Below the pieces are notes generated by a model that was not told the DNA's origin, made no database searches, and saw nothing but the letters and a program-made list of their open reading frames with translations. From the NCBI GenBank assembly GCA_023131975.1, contig JAGLYV010000077.1, positions 1 through 64,000 on the forward strand: a stretch of 64,000 bases of DNA, given 5' to 3'. The position numbers and the translations under genes are program-made. This DNA is from Candidatus Krumholzibacteriia bacterium. Its GTDB lineage: Bacteria > Krumholzibacteriota > Krumholzibacteriia > Krumholzibacteriales > Krumholzibacteriaceae. This document shows positions 56,624-64,000 of the stretch, piece after piece (the stretch's first letter is position 1; the number at the start of each line of letters is the position of its first letter).

Positions 56624-57781
56624 ATGGGAATAGATACTATCAGTTTCAAGGCAATACTCCTTGTTATCCTCTGTATCGCAGCCGTGATTCTGCTGGTCAT
56701 GCTTTTTCTTCAGAAAAAAAGAAAACGTAGAACATCCGGGACTGGCTATATAGAAGCTCTTTACGCATTGATCGATGGAGACAGGGATAAAGCGTTCAAG
56801 CTGCTTACGAAAGCAGTCAAAAACGGGGAATCAGATATAGGCGCGTATATACAGCTCGGCAATCTTCTGCGTGAGAGAAAAATGCCGGAGAAGGCACTTC
56901 AGATACACAGGAGCCTTACAGTCAGGCGTGACCTGGGGTATGACGAGGAAAAAGCTGTACAGATCGCTCTGGCGGAAGATCTCTCAGAGATGGGAAAGAT
57001 GGATAGAGCGATAGGAGCCCTCAACTCTATTCACAAGCGTAAAAAGGATGTCGATATAGCAAGGACACTTCACCGGCTGTATCACAGGAAGGGTGATTAC
57101 GAGAACGCTTTCTCCATGCTGAAAGCCATTTCTAATATTGACCCGGCGACAGGCCCCTGGGAGAGAAGCGCGTATCTCGTCTGTGTAGGAGCAATCCTCT
57201 ATGACATGAACGAGAAAACAGAATCAAGGGCTTATCTGAAAAAGGCACTCAAGGAAGACGGATCGTCCGTACCTGCTCTTTATTTGTCAGCGATTGTCGA
57301 GGCTGATGGGGGCGACAGTGAGGCTGCCGTGCAGATGTGGCATCGTCTGTTAGTAGAGGATATCACGTTTCTCGAAGAAATACTTCCTGATCTTCAGAAA
57401 GCACTTTTTGAATCGGGGGATTATGAACGTCTCGAACTTCTTCTTGATGATCTTTCTGAAAAGCACCCATCGGATCCATTAGTCAACATCGCTCTCGCGG
57501 ACCTCTTCCTGAAAAAGGGAGACACACGAAAAAGCATCTCTGTCCTGCGGGAAGCGAAGCCCTCGGGCGGACTGGCCGACTATCTTAAGGTCATTAAGCT
57601 TGCGGCCGCCTACCTGGAAACTGGATCGGAGATGGATGCCCGGAAGGTGTTAACCGAGAAAAGGAATTTCCCAAACTCCCGCCTCGCCTACATCTGTTCG
57701 TCATGTGGAGAGAGATCGACCACCCCTCAACATTACTGCAGGAATTGTTCGAGTCTCAACACTTTCAGAACGGAAGAATAA
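56624..57781 (+). CDS. lapB: LapB (YciM)-like TPR protein with rubredoxin-type zinc motif
   Basis: 385 residues. An N-terminal transmembrane helix (~8-28) is followed by 'KKRKRR', placing the rest in the cytosol. TPR helices fill ~40-345, starting 'YIEALYALIDGDRDKAFKLL'. The C-terminus has two CxxC pairs, 'YICSSCGERS' and 'HYCRNCSSLNTF', matching the rubredoxin-like metal site of LapB. In E. coli LapB recruits FtsH to degrade LpxC and so limits LPS synthesis. Adjacent LapA and the domain layout support the same role here. lpxC and ftsH are not in the window. Confidence 0.87.
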   Translation: MGIDTISFKAILLVILCIAAVILLVMLFLQKKRKRRTSGTGYIEALYALIDGDRDKAFKLLTKAVKNGESDIGAYIQLGNLLRERKMPEKALQIHRSLTVRRDLGYDEEKAVQIALAEDLSEMGKMDRAIGALNSIHKRKKDVDIARTLHRLYHRKGDYENAFSMLKAISNIDPATGPWERSAYLVCVGAILYDMNEKTESRAYLKKALKEDGSSVPALYLSAIVEADGGDSEAAVQMWHRLLVEDITFLEEILPDLQKALFESGDYERLELLLDDLSEKHPSDPLVNIALADLFLKKGDTRKSISVLREAKPSGGLADYLKVIKLAAAYLETGSEMDARKVLTEKRNFPNSRLAYICSSCGERSTTPQHYCRNCSSLNTFRTEE

Positions 57782-58833
57782 TCTTTATTATCCGAAGAAT
57801 AGCACTTGCTCTGACAATGGTAGTCGTGGGTTCCGCGATATTGCAGGGAGCATCTTTGAACTTCAGGGCTGTCCGGAAAGAGATCAACCGCAAAGAGTAT
57901 GACAATGCCCGAAATACGATTGAAAAAAATATTGATGGACTCAGTGGCAAGCATCTCGACCAGGCCAGGATGATGCTCGCATCAGTGGAAACTAAAACTG
58001 AAAGAGCTGTCAGGCTGTACAGAGAAATCATCTCTTCCGGTCGCAAGCGGGAAGCTTTCAAGGCAAGAGTAGAACTTGCGAAGATTTACTATTCTCTTGG
58101 CAGTTACAGGGAAGTCCTCGAAACGCTTGGGCGGATTCCTGGCGACTCTCGCTCCGAGGAAAGAATGGAAGCTCACTACTTCAAGGGGCTTGCAAGTAAG
58201 CAGCTGGGAGATTCTGAAAAGGCGGAGATCGAATTCGGACTGGTAGACAGAGGAGAGTATCTCTACTGGGGCTACATGGCTCTCGCGGAGATCGACATAC
58301 AATATGGCAGGGTCGGAGCGGCTGTAGAAAGATACGAGACGATAGCGGGAAGTCACTCAAATCCGGTTGCAGGATTCAAGCTTGGTGAGTGCTACGAGAT
58401 ACTTGGAGAGCAGGAAAAAGCAATAAATGTATACGGCAATTTAACAAGACTTTTTCCTGAGTCATTGGAAGCACCTCAGGCGAGGGAAAAACTCCGGGTA
58501 CTTGACAGGATCACCAGCAGGAAGAAACCGATTGCCTCAAAAGGAGGTGAAAGGGAAGAGACTGCTGTAAGTAGGATTGATGACGCGCCGACATCGGACC
58601 AACTCTATACGTTACAATTTGGCGCTTTCAGTGTTAGAGAAAACGCCGATATATTTGCCGACAAACTCAGAAAAACTATCGAAGGCCTCAGGGTGGAAGT
58701 AAGCGAGAGCAGGGGTAGAATATGGTACAGGGTCAGGACAGGCAGATACCCGAATCGTGAAAAAGCGGAAGCAGACGCGTTGAGATTCATGGAGCAGACC
58801 GGATATTCAAGCAAAGTCCTTCCTCTCGAGTAG
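57745..58833 (+). CDS. Exported TPR protein with C-terminal SPOR domain
   Basis: About 360 residues; the start is uncertain. ATG 57703 (ORF track) and TTG 57745 lie inside lapB, and ATG 57817 cuts into the signal peptide. 'IIRRIALALTMVVVGSAIL' is a good signal peptide preceded by no AUG. TPR-like repeats span ~45-270 ('YREVLETLGRIPGDSRSE', 'AINVYGNLTRLFPESLE'). The last ~75 residues are a SPOR domain ('YTLQFGAFSVRENADIFADK', 'RIWYRVRTGRYPNREKAEAD'), which binds stripped glycan strands at the septum. Likely periplasmic, in cell division or wall remodelling. mutS starts at the base after its stop. Confidence 0.85.
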   Translation: MFESQHFQNGRIIFIIRRIALALTMVVVGSAILQGASLNFRAVRKEINRKEYDNARNTIEKNIDGLSGKHLDQARMMLASVETKTERAVRLYREIISSGRKREAFKARVELAKIYYSLGSYREVLETLGRIPGDSRSEERMEAHYFKGLASKQLGDSEKAEIEFGLVDRGEYLYWGYMALAEIDIQYGRVGAAVERYETIAGSHSNPVAGFKLGECYEILGEQEKAINVYGNLTRLFPESLEAPQAREKLRVLDRITSRKKPIASKGGEREETAVSRIDDAPTSDQLYTLQFGAFSVRENADIFADKLRKTIEGLRVEVSESRGRIWYRVRTGRYPNREKAEADALRFMEQTGYSSKVLPLE

Positions 58834-61407
58834 ATGAGACCCAAAGCCACCCCTCTGATGACTCAGTATCAGGATATCAGGGACAGATATGATGACGGTA
58901 TCCTTCTATTTCAGGTCGGGGATTTTTATGAGACCTTTTATGATGACGCCAGGAAAATATCCAGAATACTCAATATCGCGCTGACTTCAAGAGACAAGAA
59001 GAATCCTATTCCTCTGGCTGGAGTTCCTATTCATGCCGTCAGTGCATATATCTCCAAATTGCTTGATCACGGCGAGAAGGTCATAGTCTGCGACCAGGTA
59101 GAGAAGCCAGGAGAAGGAAAAGGGGTTGTAAGGAGAGAAGTCACCGACATAATCACACCGGGAACATCACTGGAACCTTCGACGCTCCAGGAAAAAGAAA
59201 ACAACTATATAATGTCGATCGTCTCGAAAGGTGAAAGATACGGTTTTTCGTTGATAGATCTCTCTACTGGAGAATTCAAGGTAGCTGAAGATTCGAAACA
59301 GATAGTAGAGAATCTCATCAGTGGTTTTCACGTCCGCGAATCCATAATCCCCGAAGGTGGGGATGTCCTGAGTACCCTGATCCTTGAAAATAACCCTGGA
59401 TGTTCTGTCGAAAAAGCGCCTGGATATCTCTTTAACGAGAAAGAGGCTGAAGAAGAGCTGAAGAACCATTTCGGCGTAAATAACCTTTCTTGTTTCGGTA
59501 TTGAAGATAAGGTCCTGGCCACAATAGCCGCGGGCGCCCTTTTGCGGCATATCAAAAATCTCAGAAATAATGAAATGGTACATCTTTCAAATATTCTGCT
59601 GATCGTGCCGGAAAATACGCTTTTTCTCGATGCAGAAACGGCTAGAAACCTTGAACTCATAGAATCGGTTCGTGGGGATTCTCCTGAAACGACCCTCATA
59701 TATCATATGGACAGAACGAAGACTTCGGCAGGAGGCAGATGCCTGCGGAGCTGGATGATGCACCCATCGCGGGTAATTGAAGTGATCAATGAAAGACTCG
59801 AAGGAATATCTTCTATCGTATCCGACCAGATCATGATGAGATCATTGAGGTCTTCTTTGGCTGGATTCCCGGACATCGAAAGAATCCTTTCGAGGGTCAC
59901 CACGGGACGGGCATCTCCAAGGGAACTTCTTTACCTTGTAGAGGCCCTTTCGAGAATTCCGGAGATTGTCAAGACATGCTCTGGTTTCGATGCGACGATA
60001 ATTAGAAAAAACATCGAGATCGCTTCACAGCCAGACGACGTCTCTGATCTTATCAAGAGCAGCATTGACCCGGATGCTTCTTCCAAAGTAAAAGATGGTG
60101 GATTTATCCGAAAAGGATTTGACCCGGCTCTCGATATACTTATCGATGATTCTGAAAGCGGCCGACAATGGATAGCCGACCTCCAACGGCAGGAAAGAGA
60201 ACGTACGGGAATACCATCTTTAAAAGTCGGATTCAACAGGGTATTCGGGTACTACATAGAGATCTCAAGGATCCACGAATCTAAAGTTCCGGATGACTAT
60301 TCTGCCAAGCAATCTCTTGTATCGTCTCAAAGATATGTGACAGAGAAACTGAAAGAGCGAGAGACTCAGATACTTACAGCTGATGTCAGGCGTATAGAAC
60401 TTGAAAAAGAGATATTCTCCAGGGTCTGTCTTGAGATTTCTGCCAGAAGCCATGTACTGCAGAAGATCGCTCAGGCCATCTCTATCCTGGATGTCTTGTC
60501 TTCACTGGCCGATCTTGCCATAGACAGGGGCTTCTGTATGCCTGAAGTAGACCACTCAGAAGATCTTGTTGTATCTGAAGGCAGGCATCCCGTGGTCGAA
60601 GCGATTTCCGGAAAATCATTCATACCGAACGATATAAACATAAGACCAGGCGAAAGACAGCTCCTTCTCATAACCGGACCGAATATGGGCGGAAAATCTA
60701 CATATATACGCCAGGCCGCGCTGATAGCGATAATGGCTCAGATGGGAAGCTTTGTACCGGCAGCGCGCGCACGGATCGGGATAATGGACCGTATCTTTAC
60801 GCGTGTCGGATCAAGCGATAACCTGGCACGTGGTCAAAGTACTTTTCTCGTTGAGATGGGGGAGACCGCCAGGATCCTGAATAATTGTTCGTCTAAAAGC
60901 CTTGTCCTCCTGGATGAGATCGGAAGGGGCACAAGCACCCTTGATGGTCTCAGCATCGCATGGGCAGTCACAGAATATCTTCTTGAAAATAAGACAAGGA
61001 GACCCCGGACTCTTTTTGCCACTCATTTTCACGAGTTGACTACCTTATCAGATAAATACCCAAGATTGAAGAATATGCGTGTCGAAGTAAAGGATTGGGG
61101 AGACAGCGTGGTATTTCTGTACAGGATAATAGAAGGGAAGAGCGACAAGAGTTACGGCATCCATGTCGCGCAACTCGCGGGTCTGCCAAAAAGTATAATA
61201 GAGAGAGCCTGGCAGCTTTTCAAGGAACTCGAAGAAAATCACGCAACCACTAGTACTAAAGATAGTTATACGTTTGTGCAATCATCTCTTTTTGAAAAGC
61301 CCGACCCTCTTCGCGAGAGGCTGAAAGGCCTTGATCCCGACCGAATAACGCCACTTGATGCTCTTCAGCTGCTTGCGAAACTCCATAGAATGTCAAAAGA
61401 TAGCTAA
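58834..61407 (+). CDS. mutS: DNA mismatch repair protein MutS
   Basis: 857 residues, typical of MutS1. The mismatch-binding Phe-x-Glu lies in 'LLFQVGDFYETFYDDA'. 'LNIALTSRDKKNPIPLAGVP' is in the N-terminal domain. The ATPase has Walker A 'TGPNMGGKSTYIRQAALIAI', 'SSDNLARGQSTFLVEMGETA' and 'LVLLDEIGRGTSTLDGLS'. The helix-turn-helix dimerisation and C-terminal tetramerisation-like region follow. It recognises mispairs and recruits MutL, whose gene starts 2.5 kb downstream after one intervening signalling gene. It begins directly after the SPOR gene stop, so it is part of the same operon. Confidence 0.98.
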   Translation: MRPKATPLMTQYQDIRDRYDDGILLFQVGDFYETFYDDARKISRILNIALTSRDKKNPIPLAGVPIHAVSAYISKLLDHGEKVIVCDQVEKPGEGKGVVRREVTDIITPGTSLEPSTLQEKENNYIMSIVSKGERYGFSLIDLSTGEFKVAEDSKQIVENLISGFHVRESIIPEGGDVLSTLILENNPGCSVEKAPGYLFNEKEAEEELKNHFGVNNLSCFGIEDKVLATIAAGALLRHIKNLRNNEMVHLSNILLIVPENTLFLDAETARNLELIESVRGDSPETTLIYHMDRTKTSAGGRCLRSWMMHPSRVIEVINERLEGISSIVSDQIMMRSLRSSLAGFPDIERILSRVTTGRASPRELLYLVEALSRIPEIVKTCSGFDATIIRKNIEIASQPDDVSDLIKSSIDPDASSKVKDGGFIRKGFDPALDILIDDSESGRQWIADLQRQERERTGIPSLKVGFNRVFGYYIEISRIHESKVPDDYSAKQSLVSSQRYVTEKLKERETQILTADVRRIELEKEIFSRVCLEISARSHVLQKIAQAISILDVLSSLADLAIDRGFCMPEVDHSEDLVVSEGRHPVVEAISGKSFIPNDINIRPGERQLLLITGPNMGGKSTYIRQAALIAIMAQMGSFVPAARARIGIMDRIFTRVGSSDNLARGQSTFLVEMGETARILNNCSSKSLVLLDEIGRGTSTLDGLSIAWAVTEYLLENKTRRPRTLFATHFHELTTLSDKYPRLKNMRVEVKDWGDSVVFLYRIIEGKSDKSYGIHVAQLAGLPKSIIERAWQLFKELEENHATTSTKDSYTFVQSSLFEKPDPLRERLKGLDPDRITPLDALQLLAKLHRMSKDS

Positions 61408-61471
61408 TGCCCTGACGTCTGGCTTGAGTCTTGCTTATTATAGAAGCGGATTAATTCGAGAGGCGTATATC

Positions 61472-63757
61472 GTGAAGTCGGTGAAGAATATTGCCATTCT
61501 TGGTGGTGGTGAAAAAGAACTCAATATCCTGAGTGAGTTTCATCGTAATCCTGTTTACCACATAATTGGTATATATGACAGGGATCCAAGGGCAGTAGGG
61601 CTTGAGATAGCTGAGATCATAGGAATTCCTGTTTTTACAGACAGTTCTTTCGTCGATTCTTTCAGAAAAGCTGATTATATCATTGTCACCGACGAGCGGC
61701 GTCGCTACGAAGAAGAGGTCATTCTCCTGAAGAAGGAGAATCTCAGGATCATCAATCCATCAGAAGCCGTGAATCACCTTGTAGCTGATACACCTAAAAT
61801 TGACAAGCAGCCCCCTCCGTGGCCAGCGCACCTCGAAATGGCCTTGAAATATATAGAACGAATAACCGATCGGGAAAGGCTTCTCCGGTGGTTGCTCGAG
61901 ATCTCCGTCAGAGCCGTCCAGGCATCTTCTGGATCGATCATGCTTTCCTCAGAAGAAACCGCCGAACTATATATCGGTTACGCAACTGGACTGAGCGCGG
62001 AAGTGGTAAGTAACACAAGGCAGAAGATAGGAGAGGGGATTGCGGGAAAGGTCGCTGAAGAAAAGAGTATACGGCTTATAACTAATATCGTGGACAACCA
62101 GTTGTATGCTCATGGCCGTGAAAGAAAAGATATTCAGAGCGCTATTTCGGCGCCTCTTGTCTTCGAAGATAAACTGATCGGTGTATTGAACATCTCCACC
62201 GACAGGAACGAACGGATACTTACAAACGTCGACATCGAGACCATAACCCTTCTCGCCGAAAAGATATCTCCAATCCTTGATCAGCACCTTCGAATAGATA
62301 CGACAGGAATAAGGGAGAAGGAATTCGAGATAAGGAATTTCCTTGAATCTCTTTTTAAGTCCGAAGCCGGGTTCCATCACAAGTTCTCGGGACTCTGCAG
62401 GAAACTTTGCGAGACTCTGAATGCTGACACGGTCACCATTTACACGGCCACCGACGAGGGAGACTGGCTGATACTGGGGGGAAGTGACCAATATGAACAG
62501 TTCGCCGAAACTGCTCCCCGGATACATTGCCTCAAAGGCAGCCTGGCAAGAGCGTATCTTACAGGTAAAGAAATTCTTATGACTGAGGCGACGCATGACC
62601 CCAATCTCCAGATCAAGGAGAGCGGGGATTCGATTACGTCGATCTATCTTCCGCTGGTCCATAATGCGCCACTTGGTGTCCTGGTCATGGAATTTTCTGC
62701 GCTTGAATCACTCGAGCAATTTTTGAAGCTCAAAGATACATTGAGATTTCAGGTCGGTTTTTTCGCATATGCTCAACTCAGGGAACTTAAACAGCAGAGA
62801 AAGATGAAAAGATATGAGGAGCTTTCAGCTCTCACCCCCTTTCTCATGGGCATGGAGAACGCTGGCGCGAGGCTGAAGCATATTCCTGGTATTGTTGCTT
62901 CTGTGATCAATGCTTCGATGGGGAGTTTTTACTTTAAAAGTGATTCAGGTGAAGAATTATCATATTTCGGATTCCCGGAAAACAAGCAGGACAGGGAGAC
63001 AGAGGTACGATTTGATAATGAACTTAGAGAACGTGCCATAAAAGAGCTGAAACCTGAATGCACCAGCTTTCTAACCGGTGATGTCGGTACCTTCGACAAG
63101 ATGCCAACGTACACATCAGTGATATCGTATCCTTTTTCCATTACTGGTGATTTTACGGCAGTTTTTAACGGTTACAGCAAAACACCGGAGACTCCTCTTG
63201 ACTCGACAGTGTTCGGGAAGCAGGAACTTGGCCTTCTGGAGAAGGTCTGTGATATTCTTACACCGATACTGAAGAAGAAAAAAACTCTTTCCGGCAAGGA
63301 TGAGCCTTCCAGCTTTAATGAACTTCTGAAATCAAATCAGAAGATCTTCCTTGAAAGGATCAGGGAAGAGATCGAACGAGCGGAGAGATATCATCATGGC
63401 TTTACCGTCACCCTTTTCAAGGTTGTGGGATTGAATGAATACTACAGGGTGTCCTCACATCACGCGCTTGATCTTATAAACACCTTGAGTAAAAGTGTCA
63501 GAAGCTCCGCGAGAAAAACTGACTATTTTTCATGGATAGAGACCGACATCTTCGGGATCATCTCATTGGAAAGTTTTCAGAGGATAGGTGACCTCGAGAA
63601 AAGGATATTAGGACTTATCAGCGGGATCCTTGAAGAAAAGGGATTGTTTGAGCGTGAAAGATTCAATCCAATCAGCGCGTTTTCTCTTTATCCCGGCAAC
63701 TCCGAGACCGCCTCTGACCTGATCAGTACCGCCATGGCCAGTTTGAAAGGCGATTGA
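61472..63757 (+). CDS. Rossmann-GAF signalling protein with degenerate GGDEF-like C-terminus
   Basis: 761 residues from GTG 61472 (GAGAGG eight bases upstream); the ORF-track start overlaps mutS. Residues ~1-110 are a Rossmann-like domain ('NIAILGGGEKELNILSEF', 'VGLEIAEIIGIPVFTDSS'). GAF-type domains follow at ~130-285 ('SAPLVFEDKLIGVLNISTD') and ~295-445, with a third GAF-like stretch at ~450-605. The last ~130 residues have a cyclase-like outline ('IREEIERAERYHHGFTVTLF') but 'SWIETDIFGIISLE' replaces GGDEF, so no catalysis is expected. No transmembrane helix is visible. Ligand and partner are unknown. It lies between mutS and mutL. Confidence 0.8.
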   Translation: MKSVKNIAILGGGEKELNILSEFHRNPVYHIIGIYDRDPRAVGLEIAEIIGIPVFTDSSFVDSFRKADYIIVTDERRRYEEEVILLKKENLRIINPSEAVNHLVADTPKIDKQPPPWPAHLEMALKYIERITDRERLLRWLLEISVRAVQASSGSIMLSSEETAELYIGYATGLSAEVVSNTRQKIGEGIAGKVAEEKSIRLITNIVDNQLYAHGRERKDIQSAISAPLVFEDKLIGVLNISTDRNERILTNVDIETITLLAEKISPILDQHLRIDTTGIREKEFEIRNFLESLFKSEAGFHHKFSGLCRKLCETLNADTVTIYTATDEGDWLILGGSDQYEQFAETAPRIHCLKGSLARAYLTGKEILMTEATHDPNLQIKESGDSITSIYLPLVHNAPLGVLVMEFSALESLEQFLKLKDTLRFQVGFFAYAQLRELKQQRKMKRYEELSALTPFLMGMENAGARLKHIPGIVASVINASMGSFYFKSDSGEELSYFGFPENKQDRETEVRFDNELRERAIKELKPECTSFLTGDVGTFDKMPTYTSVISYPFSITGDFTAVFNGYSKTPETPLDSTVFGKQELGLLEKVCDILTPILKKKKTLSGKDEPSSFNELLKSNQKIFLERIREEIERAERYHHGFTVTLFKVVGLNEYYRVSSHHALDLINTLSKSVRSSARKTDYFSWIETDIFGIISLESFQRIGDLEKRILGLISGILEEKGLFERERFNPISAFSLYPGNSETASDLISTAMASLKGD

Positions 63758-63876
63758 CGGAGATATTCCATTCATAGTTGCCCTCCCGAACAAGCTATGC
63801 TATCTTAACACACCTGATATCTACATCAGTCAAAATGATGTGCCGTTGATATGGATAGGGGGCAGGAAGGGTAGAT

Positions 63877-64000
63877 TTGGCTGTTATAAATAGACTTACA
63901 CCGGACACTACTGGCAAGATCGCCGCAGGTGAAGTTATAGAACGACCTGCGAATGCCGTCAAGGAACTCATAGAAAATTCTATTGACGCGTCGGCCAGAA
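63877..64000 (+). CDS. mutL: DNA mismatch repair protein MutL, N-terminus (cut by window end)
   Basis: TTG 63877 with GGAAGG six bases upstream opens '[20 protein letters not shown]' and '[18 protein letters not shown]', the invariant GHKL ATPase start of MutL (Glu and Asn of the ATP lid). Only 41 residues are visible. MutL couples MutS mismatch recognition to strand incision. Whether it has the endonuclease motif cannot be told from this window. Too short for the ORF track. Confidence 0.95.
   Translation, partial: MAVINRLTPDTTGKIAAGEVIERPANAVKELIENSIDASAR

Noticed and set aside
63814-63829. CTGAT/ATCAG hairpin before mutL
   Set aside because: A five-base AT-rich stem is too weak and too common to support a feature.

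Overview
The window is 64 kb of gene-dense bacterial chromosome at roughly 50% GC by eye. It is almost entirely housekeeping and cell-envelope genes. No gene-free stretch exceeds 300 bases; the longest gap is about 195 bases upstream of purN. I found no tRNA, rRNA, CRISPR array, insertion sequence or prophage. The organism has an outer membrane: there is a PorV/FadL-like barrel, a protease-propeller-barrel protein, two periplasmic lytic transglycosylases, lipoproteins and a LapA/LapB pair. SecA with a large internal insertion, the PorV-type protein, a Big_5-type lipoprotein and many TPR and propeller proteins suggest an uncultured lineage near the FCB group (Krumholzibacteriota or Eisenbacteria-like). 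That placement is an inference from gene content. TTG and GTG starts with good Shine-Dalgarno sequences are common.

Layout. 1-2 kb: the end of one sigma-54 activator and a second complete one with a degenerate receiver. 2-10.7 kb: PorV-like barrel, two GlgC-family genes, MltD (minus strand), a GAF-like/GGDEF cyclase and ComEC. 10.9-15.6 kb: a purine operon, purN-purC-purH-guaA. 15.7-23 kb: Slt, an NHL-repeat protein, a TPR protein, a J-domain/TPR protein and a membrane protein with a PQQ-type propeller. 23-33 kb: secA, smg, topA, trmFO, xerC, hslV, hslU, an order partly shared with Firmicutes. 33-39 kb: argF, a lipoprotein, dapF and the protease-propeller-barrel gene. 39-44.7 kb: homocysteine methyltransferase/MTHFR (minus), proS, rpsT (minus), uvrC. 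44.7-53.5 kb: xerD, scpA, scpB, rluB, hisC, a cmk-plsC fusion, ispH, rpsA. 53.6-64 kb: mtaB, miaB, lapA, lapB, a TPR-SPOR protein, mutS, a Rossmann-GAF-degenerate-GGDEF protein and the start of mutL.

How the genes work together. Several operons are translationally coupled through 1-26 base overlaps. The themes are purine synthesis, cell-wall remodelling (MltD, Slt, SPOR protein), chromosome handling (TopA, XerC, XerD, ScpA, ScpB, MutS, MutL, UvrC), protein export and quality control (SecA, HslVU), and tRNA modification (TrmFO, MtaB, MiaB).

No clear new defence or mobile system is present. The best leads are uncharacterised multi-domain proteins: the TPR / J-TPR / degenerate-phosphatase-propeller cluster before secA, the Rossmann-GAF-GGDEF-like protein between mutS and mutL, and a GlgC pair in which one member has lost a key arginine. 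Promoters were matched by eye to the sigma-70 consensus and are tentative.
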